A stretch of 64,000 bases of DNA, from NCBI RefSeq assembly GCF_037113525.1, contig NZ_CP146963.1:1674001-1738000 (forward strand), read 5' to 3'. The notes beneath the pieces were generated by a model. The model saw nothing but the letters and a program-made list of their open reading frames with translations, ran no database searches and was not told the DNA's origin. This stretch comes from Butyrivibrio fibrisolvens. Its GTDB lineage: Bacteria > Bacillota > Clostridia > Lachnospirales > Lachnospiraceae. This document shows positions 41,861 to 50,247 of the stretch, piece after piece (position 1 is the first letter of the stretch; each line of letters opens with the position of its first letter). Made by a program: the position numbers and the translations under genes.

Positions 41861-41904
41861 AAAGGATGGTAAGAAAGTTTAGGCTTTCCTGTCATCCTTT
41901 TTTC
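41861..41904 (+). terminator. Terminator of yajC
   Basis: AAAGGATG (41861-41868) pairs with CATCCTTT (41893-41900), with an inner AGAAAG/CTTTCC pairing, followed by TTTTC. Confidence 0.7.
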
Positions 41905-42035
41905 GTACATATAAATGCATCCATGCATTTATGAACATGTATAGAGTTACGTTCCGTAACCTGAGTTACGTTCCGTAACCTGAGTTACGTTCCGTAACTT
42001 GAGTTACGTTCCGTAACTCTATACATCCTGTATCC
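41905..42035. repeat. Palindromic element with a 4 x 19-base tandem array
   Basis: At 41905-41942 a hairpin with arms TAAATGCAT and ATGCATTTA is flanked by GTACAT and ATGTAT. Four 19-base units follow (41944-41962, 41963-41981, 41982-42000, 42001-42019), each containing the palindrome GTTACG-TTC-CGTAAC. The whole array is bracketed by TGTATAGAGTTACG and its reverse complement. A related hairpin is at 46698-46735. It lies between yajC and leuB. The rest of 42036-42212 has no recognisable gene. Confidence 0.8.
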
Positions 42036-42212
42036 GTGAATAGAATTATATACCGAAGATGTGCTACAATTTAATAGATGATTTTTCATCGTGTTTATAG
42101 GTGCGATATTAATGTTGTCATGAAGGATACATTAATTCTGCACCTTGTACTTTGAATTTTTTTAAGCTAAGATGGTACTTAACTTTTGCGAAGACGGAAA
42201 GGGGAAATAACA

Positions 42213-43307
42213 TTGAAGCTGAACATTACATGCATTCCCGGCGATGGGATAGGACCGGAAATAGTTGCTGAGGCTAAAAAGGTTTTAAACAGTGTAGCCA
42301 AAGTATATGAACACGAGATCGTTTTTACAGATGTACTTATGGGAGGATGTTCAATTGACAAGTACGGGGTTCCTCTTACTCAGGAAACCATCGATACTGC
42401 TAAGTCTGCAGATGCTGTACTTATGGGCTCCATAGGCGGCAATACATCCACCTCTCCATGGTATAAACTTCCACCGGAAAAGAGGCCTGAAGCAGGGCTT
42501 CTTGGTATTCGTAAGGCACTTGGTCTTTTTGCAAATTTAAGACCTGCCTATCTGTATCCTGAACTTAAGGATGCATGCCCACTTAAAACACAGATAAGTG
42601 AAAAAGGTTTTGATCTTATGATCATGCGTGAACTTACAGGCGGCCTGTATTTTGGAGACAGGAAGACTGAAGAGATCGATGGTCAGGAAGTTGCTACAGA
42701 TACACTTGTTTATTCAGAAAAAGAAATAGAACGAATTGCTATCAGGGCATTTGATGTTGCAATGAAGAGAAGAAAGAAAGTTACCTGCGTTGACAAGGCC
42801 AATGTACTTGATTCTTCAAGACTTTGGAGAAAGGTTGTTACAAGGGTTTCAGAAAACTATCCTGAAGTAGAGCTTTCGTTCATGCTTGTTGATAACTGCG
42901 CAATGCAGCTTGTAAAGGATCCTGCACAGTTTGATGTGGTACTTACAGAGAATATGTTTGGAGATATCCTTTCAGACGAAGCAAGTATGATAACAGGTTC
43001 AATAGGAATGCTTCCTTCTGCATCTCTTAACGAGACGAGCTTTGGACTTTACGAGCCAAGCGGCGGATCTGCTCCTGATATTGCGGGAAAGGATATAGCT
43101 AATCCTATAGCTACGATTCTTTCTGCGGCTATGATGCTGCGCTATACATTCGGCCTTGATAAAGAGGCTGACTCTATAGAAACAGCAGTTAAGGATATCT
43201 TGAAAAAAGGGTATAGAACAGGCGATCTTAAGAACGAGGAGACTCCCTCAGATATGATCCTGTCCTGTTCAAAAATGGGAGATGTCATCGCTGCAGAGAT
43301 TAAGTAG
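42213..43307 (+). CDS. leuB: 3-isopropylmalate dehydrogenase
   Basis: LeuB oxidises and decarboxylates 3-isopropylmalate in leucine synthesis. The 364-residue protein begins MKLNITCIPGDGIGPEI and has GSIGGNTSTSPWY and the RELTGGLYFG signature with active-site Arg. VDKANVLDSSRLWR, ENMFGDILSDEAS (metal Asp) and EPSGGSAPDIAG are also typical. The start is TTG 42213, with AAGGGG 7 bases upstream, matching the family N-terminus exactly. The upstream ATG at 42186 would add nine basic residues and overlaps the ribosome site. Confidence 0.95.
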   Translation: MKLNITCIPGDGIGPEIVAEAKKVLNSVAKVYEHEIVFTDVLMGGCSIDKYGVPLTQETIDTAKSADAVLMGSIGGNTSTSPWYKLPPEKRPEAGLLGIRKALGLFANLRPAYLYPELKDACPLKTQISEKGFDLMIMRELTGGLYFGDRKTEEIDGQEVATDTLVYSEKEIERIAIRAFDVAMKRRKKVTCVDKANVLDSSRLWRKVVTRVSENYPEVELSFMLVDNCAMQLVKDPAQFDVVLTENMFGDILSDEASMITGSIGMLPSASLNETSFGLYEPSGGSAPDIAGKDIANPIATILSAAMMLRYTFGLDKEADSIETAVKDILKKGYRTGDLKNEETPSDMILSCSKMGDVIAAEIK

Positions 43308-43331
43308 TTAATGATTTAGTGATTTGACGGG

Positions 43332-44927
43332 ATGATTAAAAAAGAAAAGAATGCAGACAAGGGGCTTGTGATCAGTAGGATCCACTACAGACCACCGCGG
43401 GTTCATATATCTGAGGATCCCCAGGATATGGCGGCTGTGCTGGCTGTAATAGTAATGTTTTTATACTTTGTGTGGAGGATGTTTTATATAACACCTTCCT
43501 ATGAAGAACTCCATGATTACTTTTATTTCATTAGTAAAGGCCCCTTATATACAGCAACTCACTGGTCTGCAGAAGGCAATCATATAGGTTATAACTTTCT
43601 GGCATCACTTCTAAATGTGGCAGGATTACCCAAGTTTATGGTAATGCGAGGAATATCCTGTTTGTGTGCCTCATCAAATATGATCCTTTTGTACAGGCTT
43701 TCAAAAAGATATTTTACACACTGGATTCCTTTTGCAACTATTGTTACCTACAGCGGTTTTGAACTTGTAAATATCTTAAATATACAGGGGAGGGGATATA
43801 CATTATCAGTAACATTATTCCTTTTATCAGTATATTTGTTTGGAAGACTTACACTTACAGAGAGTTTTAGTAATATTCAGTATGCTTACCTCGTAATCAT
43901 ATTTATAAGCGCACTTTATGTCCATCTGTGGAATATCAACTGGATCATTCCAATGTGCCTTTCAGCATGGCTTTACCTTTTCATCAATGGACTAAGGACC
44001 AGAAAAGTAAGCGGAACTATAAGAAATAATGTCTATTTCATGCAGCTTTTCAACATCCTGATATGCGCGATCGTAGGATTTGCTGTTGCAGCTGTACTAT
44101 ATACCATAAATATACTTGGAAGCGGAGCTGCGATCCTTCTTGCCGGAGGTGGTTATGAAGGTCTTTCAAGAAGACAGATCATTTCAAGTGATCCTGTCAA
44201 GGCCTTTGTTGAAGGTATAAAGCTCCTTACAAAATCCTTTGGGATGATAAGACCTGAAGGAGACAGATATATTATCAGATGGTATCACTTTATTTTTAAC
44301 TTCTCAGAAAGCTTTACACCGGGATTTGCTCATGTACTTATGGTGATATGCTTTATAGCCATATTTGTAATGCTGACCGGATGTATTCTGTATTTTGAGG
44401 AAAGCAGGACCTGTATAAGACTTATCATACTTGGACAGATGTTCTGGCTTCCATTTTTACTTACTTTTGTAAAAAAAGTTCCTTCCTATGAATCATATAT
44501 GTTCATGGGAGTTATTATGGCGATGGCGGTAAGCTTTGTTATAAATAACTTTATCATTACCATTAAGAAGTTTGAATTCCCGCCTCTGACTTACGGTCTG
44601 CCGCTTATTATGGCTGTTGTTTATTTCTTTATCGGAGTGTTTGGCAATACCTTTTTTGCCCCATATGATATGGAAATAGATGAGACCTACAAAGCGCTTA
44701 TTATGGTAGATCCTTCAGGATATGATGAACCTGTGGTAACTGATACACTTCAGAAGTATGTGATGGAATTCATGTATGATGTTGATCCTTCTGAAAAAAT
44801 GGAAGATGCAGATTATCTTCTGATAAGAAGAGATGAGTATAACGATACAAGTTTTCCATTGCCGGATAACATAAGAAGTCTGCACAGGACATATGAAAAT
44901 AGCACTTATATTATTTTCACAAAATAA
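43332..44927 (+). CDS. Multi-pass membrane protein, possible GT-C glycosyltransferase
   Basis: The 531-residue protein has about eleven or twelve transmembrane helices. It opens with a basic cytoplasmic tail (MIKKEKNADKG), then a first helix at about 32-50. The following loop PSYEELHDYFYF contains acidic residues where GT-C glycosyltransferases place their catalytic Asp or Glu. The C-terminal 90 residues look soluble and extracytoplasmic. It could transfer a sugar from a lipid carrier, but no named family is clear. Its place between leuB and ilvD is odd for a wall-type protein. It starts 24 bases after leuB. Confidence 0.65.
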   Translation: MIKKEKNADKGLVISRIHYRPPRVHISEDPQDMAAVLAVIVMFLYFVWRMFYITPSYEELHDYFYFISKGPLYTATHWSAEGNHIGYNFLASLLNVAGLPKFMVMRGISCLCASSNMILLYRLSKRYFTHWIPFATIVTYSGFELVNILNIQGRGYTLSVTLFLLSVYLFGRLTLTESFSNIQYAYLVIIFISALYVHLWNINWIIPMCLSAWLYLFINGLRTRKVSGTIRNNVYFMQLFNILICAIVGFAVAAVLYTINILGSGAAILLAGGGYEGLSRRQIISSDPVKAFVEGIKLLTKSFGMIRPEGDRYIIRWYHFIFNFSESFTPGFAHVLMVICFIAIFVMLTGCILYFEESRTCIRLIILGQMFWLPFLLTFVKKVPSYESYMFMGVIMAMAVSFVINNFIITIKKFEFPPLTYGLPLIMAVVYFFIGVFGNTFFAPYDMEIDETYKALIMVDPSGYDEPVVTDTLQKYVMEFMYDVDPSEKMEDADYLLIRRDEYNDTSFPLPDNIRSLHRTYENSTYIIFTK

Positions 44928-45021
44928 ATACAAATGGCATAATAGTCAAAAGTTATTTGTGATAAGACTATGATAAGAACCAGTTAATAAAAGGTATTAT
45001 TAAGAAACAGGAGATGAGACT

Positions 45022-46695
45022 ATGAACAGTGACAGAGTTTTAAGAGGCCTGCAGCAGGCACCTCACAGAAGTTTGTTTAATGCACTTGGATTTACTGAAG
45101 AAGAGAGAAGAAAACCACTTATCGGTATTGTTTGTTCACAGAGTGATATTATTCCCGGCCACATGGAACTTCAGAGAATAGCTGAAGCTGTTAAGCTCGG
45201 CGTAGCTGAAGCAGGCGGTATGCCTGTAGTTGTTCCTGCAATTGCTGTATGTGACGGTATCGCAATGGGACATATCGGAATGAAGTATTCTCTTGTTACA
45301 AGAGATCTTATCGCAGACTCTACAGAATGTCTGTGCAAGGCTCATGGTTTTGATGCTATGGTCATGATCCCTAACTGTGATAAGAACGTACCAGGCCTTT
45401 TAATGGCTGCGGCACGCTGCAATATACCTACGATCTTCGTTTCCGGTGGACCTATGCTTGCAGGACATGTTGATGGACGTAAGAGATCTCTTTCTTCCAT
45501 GTTCGAAGCTGTCGGAGAAGTTACTGCCGGCAAGATCACTAATGAAAAGCTTCTTGAGTATGAAGAGAAGGTTTGTCCTACATGCGGAAGCTGTTCAGGT
45601 ATGTACACGGCTAACTCCATGAACTGCGTAACAGAAGCTATCGGTATGGGCCTTAGAGGTAACGGAACTATACCTGCTGTATACTCAGCAAGAATCCGTC
45701 TTGCTAAGAAAGCCGGCTACAAGATCATGGAGCTTTTAGAAAAAGATATTAAGCCAAGAGATATCATGACTAAAGAAGCTTTCGAGAATGCCCTTGCAAT
45801 GGACATGGCACTTGGATGCTCTACAAATACAATGCTTCATATCCCTGCTATCGCTCACGAAGCAGGCGTTGAGATCAACATGGAATATGCCAACGAGATC
45901 TCTGACAGAACTCCTAACCTGTGTCACCTTGCTCCTGCAGGTCCTACATATATGGAAGACCTTAACGAAGCAGGCGGCGTATATGCAGTTATGAAGGAGC
46001 TTACCAAGAAGAACCTTCTTCACACAGATCTTATTACCTGCACAGGCAAGACTGTTGCTGAAAACCTTGAGGGCGTAGAAAACCTTAACCCTGAAGTAAT
46101 CAGGCCTATCGAGAATCCATATCTTCCAAATGGTGGTATTGCTGTACTTAAGGGTAATCTTGCACCTGATACAGGTATCGTAAAGAGATCTGCTGTTGCA
46201 CCTGAAATGATGGCTCATGAAGGTCCTGCAAGAGTATTCGACTGCGAAGAGGATGCTATCGCAGCAATCCTTGGCGGTAAGATCAAAGACGGAGACGTTG
46301 TTGTTATAAGATATGAAGGACCTAAGGGCGGTCCTGGAATGAGAGAGATGCTCAATCCTACATCTGCTATTGCAGGTATGGGACTTGGTTCTACAGTTGC
46401 TCTTATCACAGATGGTAGATTCTCAGGAGCAAGCCGCGGAGCTTCAATCGGACATGTATCTCCTGAAGCTGCAGTTGGCGGACCTATCGCACTTGTAGAA
46501 GAGGGCGATATCATCTCCATCGATATCAACAACAATACTCTTAACATGAAAGTATCTGATGAAGAGCTTGCTAAGAGAAAAGCTGCATGGAAGCCAAGAG
46601 CGCCTAAGATCACAGACGGCTATCTTGCACGCTACCAGAAGCTCGTAACAAGCGGTAATACAGGAGCTATCCTTAAGGTTCCGGATATAGATTAA
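45022..46695 (+). CDS. ilvD: Dihydroxy-acid dehydratase
   Basis: IlvD makes the 2-oxo acid precursors of valine, isoleucine and leucine with an Fe-S cluster. The 557-residue protein has the cluster ligands in PNCDKNVPGLL and CPTCGSCSGMYTANSMNC. The substrate-region GPKGGPGMREML and TDGRFSGASRGASIGHVSPEA near the C-terminus are typical. AGGAG precedes the ATG by about 9 bases. ilvB follows after 121 bases that contain the palindromic element at 46698. Confidence 0.96.
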   Translation: MNSDRVLRGLQQAPHRSLFNALGFTEEERRKPLIGIVCSQSDIIPGHMELQRIAEAVKLGVAEAGGMPVVVPAIAVCDGIAMGHIGMKYSLVTRDLIADSTECLCKAHGFDAMVMIPNCDKNVPGLLMAAARCNIPTIFVSGGPMLAGHVDGRKRSLSSMFEAVGEVTAGKITNEKLLEYEEKVCPTCGSCSGMYTANSMNCVTEAIGMGLRGNGTIPAVYSARIRLAKKAGYKIMELLEKDIKPRDIMTKEAFENALAMDMALGCSTNTMLHIPAIAHEAGVEINMEYANEISDRTPNLCHLAPAGPTYMEDLNEAGGVYAVMKELTKKNLLHTDLITCTGKTVAENLEGVENLNPEVIRPIENPYLPNGGIAVLKGNLAPDTGIVKRSAVAPEMMAHEGPARVFDCEEDAIAAILGGKIKDGDVVVIRYEGPKGGPGMREMLNPTSAIAGMGLGSTVALITDGRFSGASRGASIGHVSPEAAVGGPIALVEEGDIISIDINNNTLNMKVSDEELAKRKAAWKPRAPKITDGYLARYQKLVTSGNTGAILKVPDID

Positions 46696-46697
46696 AT

Positions 46698-46780
46698 GTA
46701 CATAGAAATGCATCCATGCATTTCTGAACATGTACTTAATTACATCCTGTAATCTGTACATAGAAATGCATCCTGTAATC
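46698..46780. repeat. Palindromic element between ilvD and ilvB
   Basis: GTACAT (46698-46703), the hairpin AGAAATGCAT-CC-ATGCATTTCT (46704-46725), then ATGTAC (46730-46735) form a structured unit matching the one at 41905 apart from three positions. A second small hairpin, ATTACA-TCC-TGTAAT, lies at about 46739-46753. A third copy at 46756-46773 repeats the left half of the first hairpin and then continues as the right half of the second, a chimeric end. Confidence 0.75.
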
Positions 46781-46816
46781 GATATATAGAAAAATAGTAA
46801 TGAGGAGTAGGAAAAA

Positions 46817-48490
46817 ATGGTCTTAAATGGTGCAGAAATCGTTCTTAAATGTCTTAAGGAGCAGGGTGTAGATACAGTGTTCGGTTACCCGGGTGGAACA
46901 ATCCTTAATATTTACGACGAGCTGTATAAACATTCTGATGAGTTTCACCATATCCTGACAAGCCATGAGCAGGGTGCTGCACATGCTGCTGACGGATATG
47001 CAAGATCTACAGGTAAGGTTGGCGTATGTATGGCAACATCAGGCCCAGGCTCAACTAATCTTGTAACAGGTATAGCAACAGCATACATGGACAGCGTACC
47101 TATGGTTGCTATCACATGTAACGTTAACCTTCCGGCCCTTGGTAAGGACTCTTTCCAGGAGGTTGATATCAACGGTATCACAATGCCTATTACCAAGCAT
47201 GGATTTATCGTTAAGGATGTTAAGAATCTTGCTGATACTCTTAGAAGAGCGTTCGAGATCGCAAGATCAGGACGTCCCGGACCTGTTGTAGTTGATATCA
47301 CCAAGGATGTTACAGCTGCAAAGTGCGATTATACACCGGCTCAGATAGCTGATCCAAAGCCTAAGAAGAGCTATACCAAAGAAGATGTAGAAAAAGTTGC
47401 TGCCATGATAGCAAAGTCAAAGCGTCCATTTATCTATGTGGGCGGTGGTGCTATCATCTCAGGAGCACACAAGGAAGTAAGAAAGCTCGCTGAAACTATT
47501 CAGGCACCTGTATGTGATACCCTTATGGGCAAAGGCGCTTTCGATGGAACAAATGAGCTTTATACAGGAATGATAGGTATGCATGGAACCAAGACTTCCA
47601 ACTATGGAGTTAGTAAGTGCGACCTTCTTCTTACCTGCGGTGCAAGATTCTCAGACCGTGTTATCGGTAATCCAAAGGCATTTGCCAAGAGTGCCAAGAT
47701 CGTTCAGTTCGATATCGATGCTGCTGAGATCAATAAGAATATCAAGACAGATGCTTCCATAGTTGGCGATCTTAAAGACATCCTTACAGATCTTCTTGAA
47801 GTGCTTAAGCCAATGAAGCATGAGGAGTGGATCTCTGAGATCGAAGAGATGGAAAAAGAGTTCCCGCTTTCCTATGACAAGAATAAGCTTACATGCCCTT
47901 ATGTAATAGAAGAGCTTGATAAGGCAACTAAGGGAAATGCCATCATCACAACAGATGTTGGTCAGCATCAGATGTGGGCAGCACAATATTATAAGTATAA
48001 AAATCCAAGAACATTCCTTTCAAGCGGCGGTCTTGGAACAATGGGATACGGCCTTGGTGCGGTGATTGGTGCCAAGATGGGTAACCCTGATAAGATCTGC
48101 GTTAACGTGGCAGGTGACGGATGTTTTAGAATGAACATGAACGAACTTGCAACAGCCAGCAGATACAACATTCCTATCATCGAGATCATTGTTAATAACC
48201 AGGTACTTGGAATGGTACGTCAGTGGCAGAACCTCTTCTATGGACAGCGTTATTCCCAGACTGTTCTCACAGATAAGGTTGATTATTGCAAGGTTGCAGA
48301 AGGACTTGGATGTAAGGCCATTCGCGTAACTAAAAAGTCAGAGGTTGCACCTGCTATCAAAGAAGCTATAAATGCAGGCGGACCTGTAGTAATTGACGTT
48401 GTTATCGAAAAGGACGATAAGGTTTATCCTATGGTTCCTGCAGGAAAGCCTCTTACAGAAGTATTCGATGCAAGCGACGTAGAGGACTAA
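46817..48490 (+). CDS. ilvB: Acetolactate synthase large subunit
   Basis: IlvB condenses two pyruvates, or pyruvate and 2-oxobutyrate, using TPP and FAD, the first committed step of branched-chain synthesis. The 557-residue protein has the catalytic Glu in SHEQGAAHAADGYAR (about residue 50), GPGSTNLVTG, and the TPP/Mg motif GDGCF...NN (about 434-460, ending NNQVLGM). The regulatory small subunit ilvN and ilvC are not in the window. AGGAG lies about 9 bases upstream of ATG. Confidence 0.96.
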   Translation: MVLNGAEIVLKCLKEQGVDTVFGYPGGTILNIYDELYKHSDEFHHILTSHEQGAAHAADGYARSTGKVGVCMATSGPGSTNLVTGIATAYMDSVPMVAITCNVNLPALGKDSFQEVDINGITMPITKHGFIVKDVKNLADTLRRAFEIARSGRPGPVVVDITKDVTAAKCDYTPAQIADPKPKKSYTKEDVEKVAAMIAKSKRPFIYVGGGAIISGAHKEVRKLAETIQAPVCDTLMGKGAFDGTNELYTGMIGMHGTKTSNYGVSKCDLLLTCGARFSDRVIGNPKAFAKSAKIVQFDIDAAEINKNIKTDASIVGDLKDILTDLLEVLKPMKHEEWISEIEEMEKEFPLSYDKNKLTCPYVIEELDKATKGNAIITTDVGQHQMWAAQYYKYKNPRTFLSSGGLGTMGYGLGAVIGAKMGNPDKICVNVAGDGCFRMNMNELATASRYNIPIIEIIVNNQVLGMVRQWQNLFYGQRYSQTVLTDKVDYCKVAEGLGCKAIRVTKKSEVAPAIKEAINAGGPVVIDVVIEKDDKVYPMVPAGKPLTEVFDASDVED

Positions 48491-48505
48491 AATAAAAAAC
48501 ATTTA

Positions 48506-48550
48506 GCATTTGCGTTTGGGCTACTTTGTATAGCCTAAACGCAAATATGC
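48506..48550. terminator. Hairpin after ilvB
   Basis: TTGCGTTTGGGCTA (48510-48523) pairs with TAGCCTAAACGCAA (48531-48544) with one G-U pair, flanked by GCAT and ATGC. The 3' side has ATATGC rather than a U-tract. Confidence 0.55.
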
Positions 48551-48618
48551 TAATAATGAGGTTGATATTACGATAAAAATAAGTAATCATTTTATTTTAA
48601 TTGTGGTATCATGAGTAT

Positions 48619-50118
48619 ATGAAAACTATAATTAAGTGGCTGAGTGGTATACTAATAGGGATCGTGGTAATGGCGGCTTTGGTCTATATGGCCTTGGCAG
48701 TCTATTATCACGACCGTTTTGTTTTAGGAACATGGGCAAGGGGACATTATATAACAGGGCTTAGTGTAAGTCAGGCTGCTGAGATCCTAAACAGTGAATA
48801 TGAATCCAGAGACCTTGTCGTTGTTGATAAGGACGGTAAGAGATATGAAGTGAAGGCTTCGGATATAGGAGTTAAAGCAGACTTCACGCTTTCTTTGCAG
48901 ACCGCCTTTGATAACCAGAATGTTATCTCGTGGATCTATTACATGGTCAATGGAAAAGAAGTTACCATGGTTCCTGAAATTTCATTTGAAGAAGATGCGC
49001 TTGAGAGAATAGTCTCCAAGTGGTCCTGTTTTGATCTTAAGGATGAAAATAGAGGTATTGAAATAGTAAACGTTGTAGATGAAGGCTATCAGCTTATTGA
49101 TACAATGGGAGACGTACCTGTTTATGACGAGATCATAAATCAGGTTGGAATTGCAATAAGAAGCGGCCTTGGACAGATTAATCTGACTGACTTTGAATCC
49201 TGCTATAAAGACCTCGAACTTACTAATGAGATGAAGTCTGTCAAAAAGACTTATGAAAAGATAAGTGATATTCAGGATACTGGTATAACCTACAAGTTTG
49301 GAAGTCAGGAAATCGAAATAGATGGCTCTTTTGTAGGAGATGCTATCGTGACGCAGGCGCAGGCTCAGGATATGTCCACACAGAAGCCTAAGAAGAATCA
49401 GCCTGGAAGCGGATACTTTATCTGCGGAGGAGAAGAAGTTTCTTTTCCCAAAGAATATCATATTGAAAATGGATTCGTAGTAGATTCTAAAGGAAATCTC
49501 CTTCTTAGTGAATCATCATTATATGAAAGCGTGAACGAGCTTTGCGGGCAGTTTAATACGGTTGGAGGCGAAAGATCTTTTGTTAACTATGCAGGTAAGA
49601 CTATCAAGGTTGCCGGTGGTACTTATGGTAACAAGATCGACTCTACCAAGGAATTCGATTATCTTATCGAAAGCCTTTTAAGCGGAACAGAAGAGATTCA
49701 TGAACCTTCCTATGAACAGCTTGCGGCAAAGCAGGGAACGGATGATATCGGCAACACTTATATTGAGATAAGTATAAGTGATCAGCATCTGTATTATTAT
49801 CAGGACGGTGTGCTGATCCTTAACTGCGATATAGTTACAGGTAATGTGGCAAGAGGCAGGGATACGCCTACAGGTGTTTACTATGTCTATGGCAAAGCCA
49901 AGAACAGGTATTTAAGGGGCAGGGGCTATGTGTCTTTTGTCAAATTCTGGATGCCTGTTTATAAGGGCGTGGGAATTCATGATGCCAGCTGGCGTGATGA
50001 GTTTGGAGGAGATATATACCTTGATGAAGGATCTCACGGATGCATAAACCTGCCTACGGAGAAGGCTGAGGAATTGTATGGTTATGTAGAAGTAGGCACG
50101 CCCGTAATTATATACTAA
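48619..50118 (+). CDS. L,D-transpeptidase (YkuD) with membrane anchor
   Basis: The protein of about 500 residues has an N-terminal membrane helix (about 8-30; GILIGIVVMAALVYMALAVYY), then two peptidoglycan-binding-type alpha/beta domains (about 50-180 and 200-320). The YkuD catalytic domain (about 375-500) has the active-site His in GIHDASWRD and Cys in SHGCINL (about residue 474). It crosslinks peptidoglycan at meso-diaminopimelate or attaches groups to it. ATG 48619 has no clear Shine-Dalgarno; TTG 48601 is an in-frame alternative and equally weak. Confidence 0.9.
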   Translation: MKTIIKWLSGILIGIVVMAALVYMALAVYYHDRFVLGTWARGHYITGLSVSQAAEILNSEYESRDLVVVDKDGKRYEVKASDIGVKADFTLSLQTAFDNQNVISWIYYMVNGKEVTMVPEISFEEDALERIVSKWSCFDLKDENRGIEIVNVVDEGYQLIDTMGDVPVYDEIINQVGIAIRSGLGQINLTDFESCYKDLELTNEMKSVKKTYEKISDIQDTGITYKFGSQEIEIDGSFVGDAIVTQAQAQDMSTQKPKKNQPGSGYFICGGEEVSFPKEYHIENGFVVDSKGNLLLSESSLYESVNELCGQFNTVGGERSFVNYAGKTIKVAGGTYGNKIDSTKEFDYLIESLLSGTEEIHEPSYEQLAAKQGTDDIGNTYIEISISDQHLYYYQDGVLILNCDIVTGNVARGRDTPTGVYYVYGKAKNRYLRGRGYVSFVKFWMPVYKGVGIHDASWRDEFGGDIYLDEGSHGCINLPTEKAEELYGYVEVGTPVIIY

Positions 50119-50247
50119 TTGAAACATCGCACAATGCATGGTTATGTGATAAGATATATAAGAAATTGAATTGGTAAAGGTTTCAAAGAGGTAAGATAGT
50201 TTTATTCAGCACTAAAATTTAAAGAAGTTGAAACGGAGGGAGCCCAC

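Noticed and set aside
41944..42019. Four direct repeats that could suggest a CRISPR array
   Set aside because: The 19-base units abut with no spacers between them and each contains a perfect internal palindrome. No cas gene is near.
42036..42212. T-box leader upstream of leuB or ilv genes
   Set aside because: I looked for the T-box core (GGNACCGCG-like) and a specifier/antiterminator structure before leuB and ilvD and found neither.
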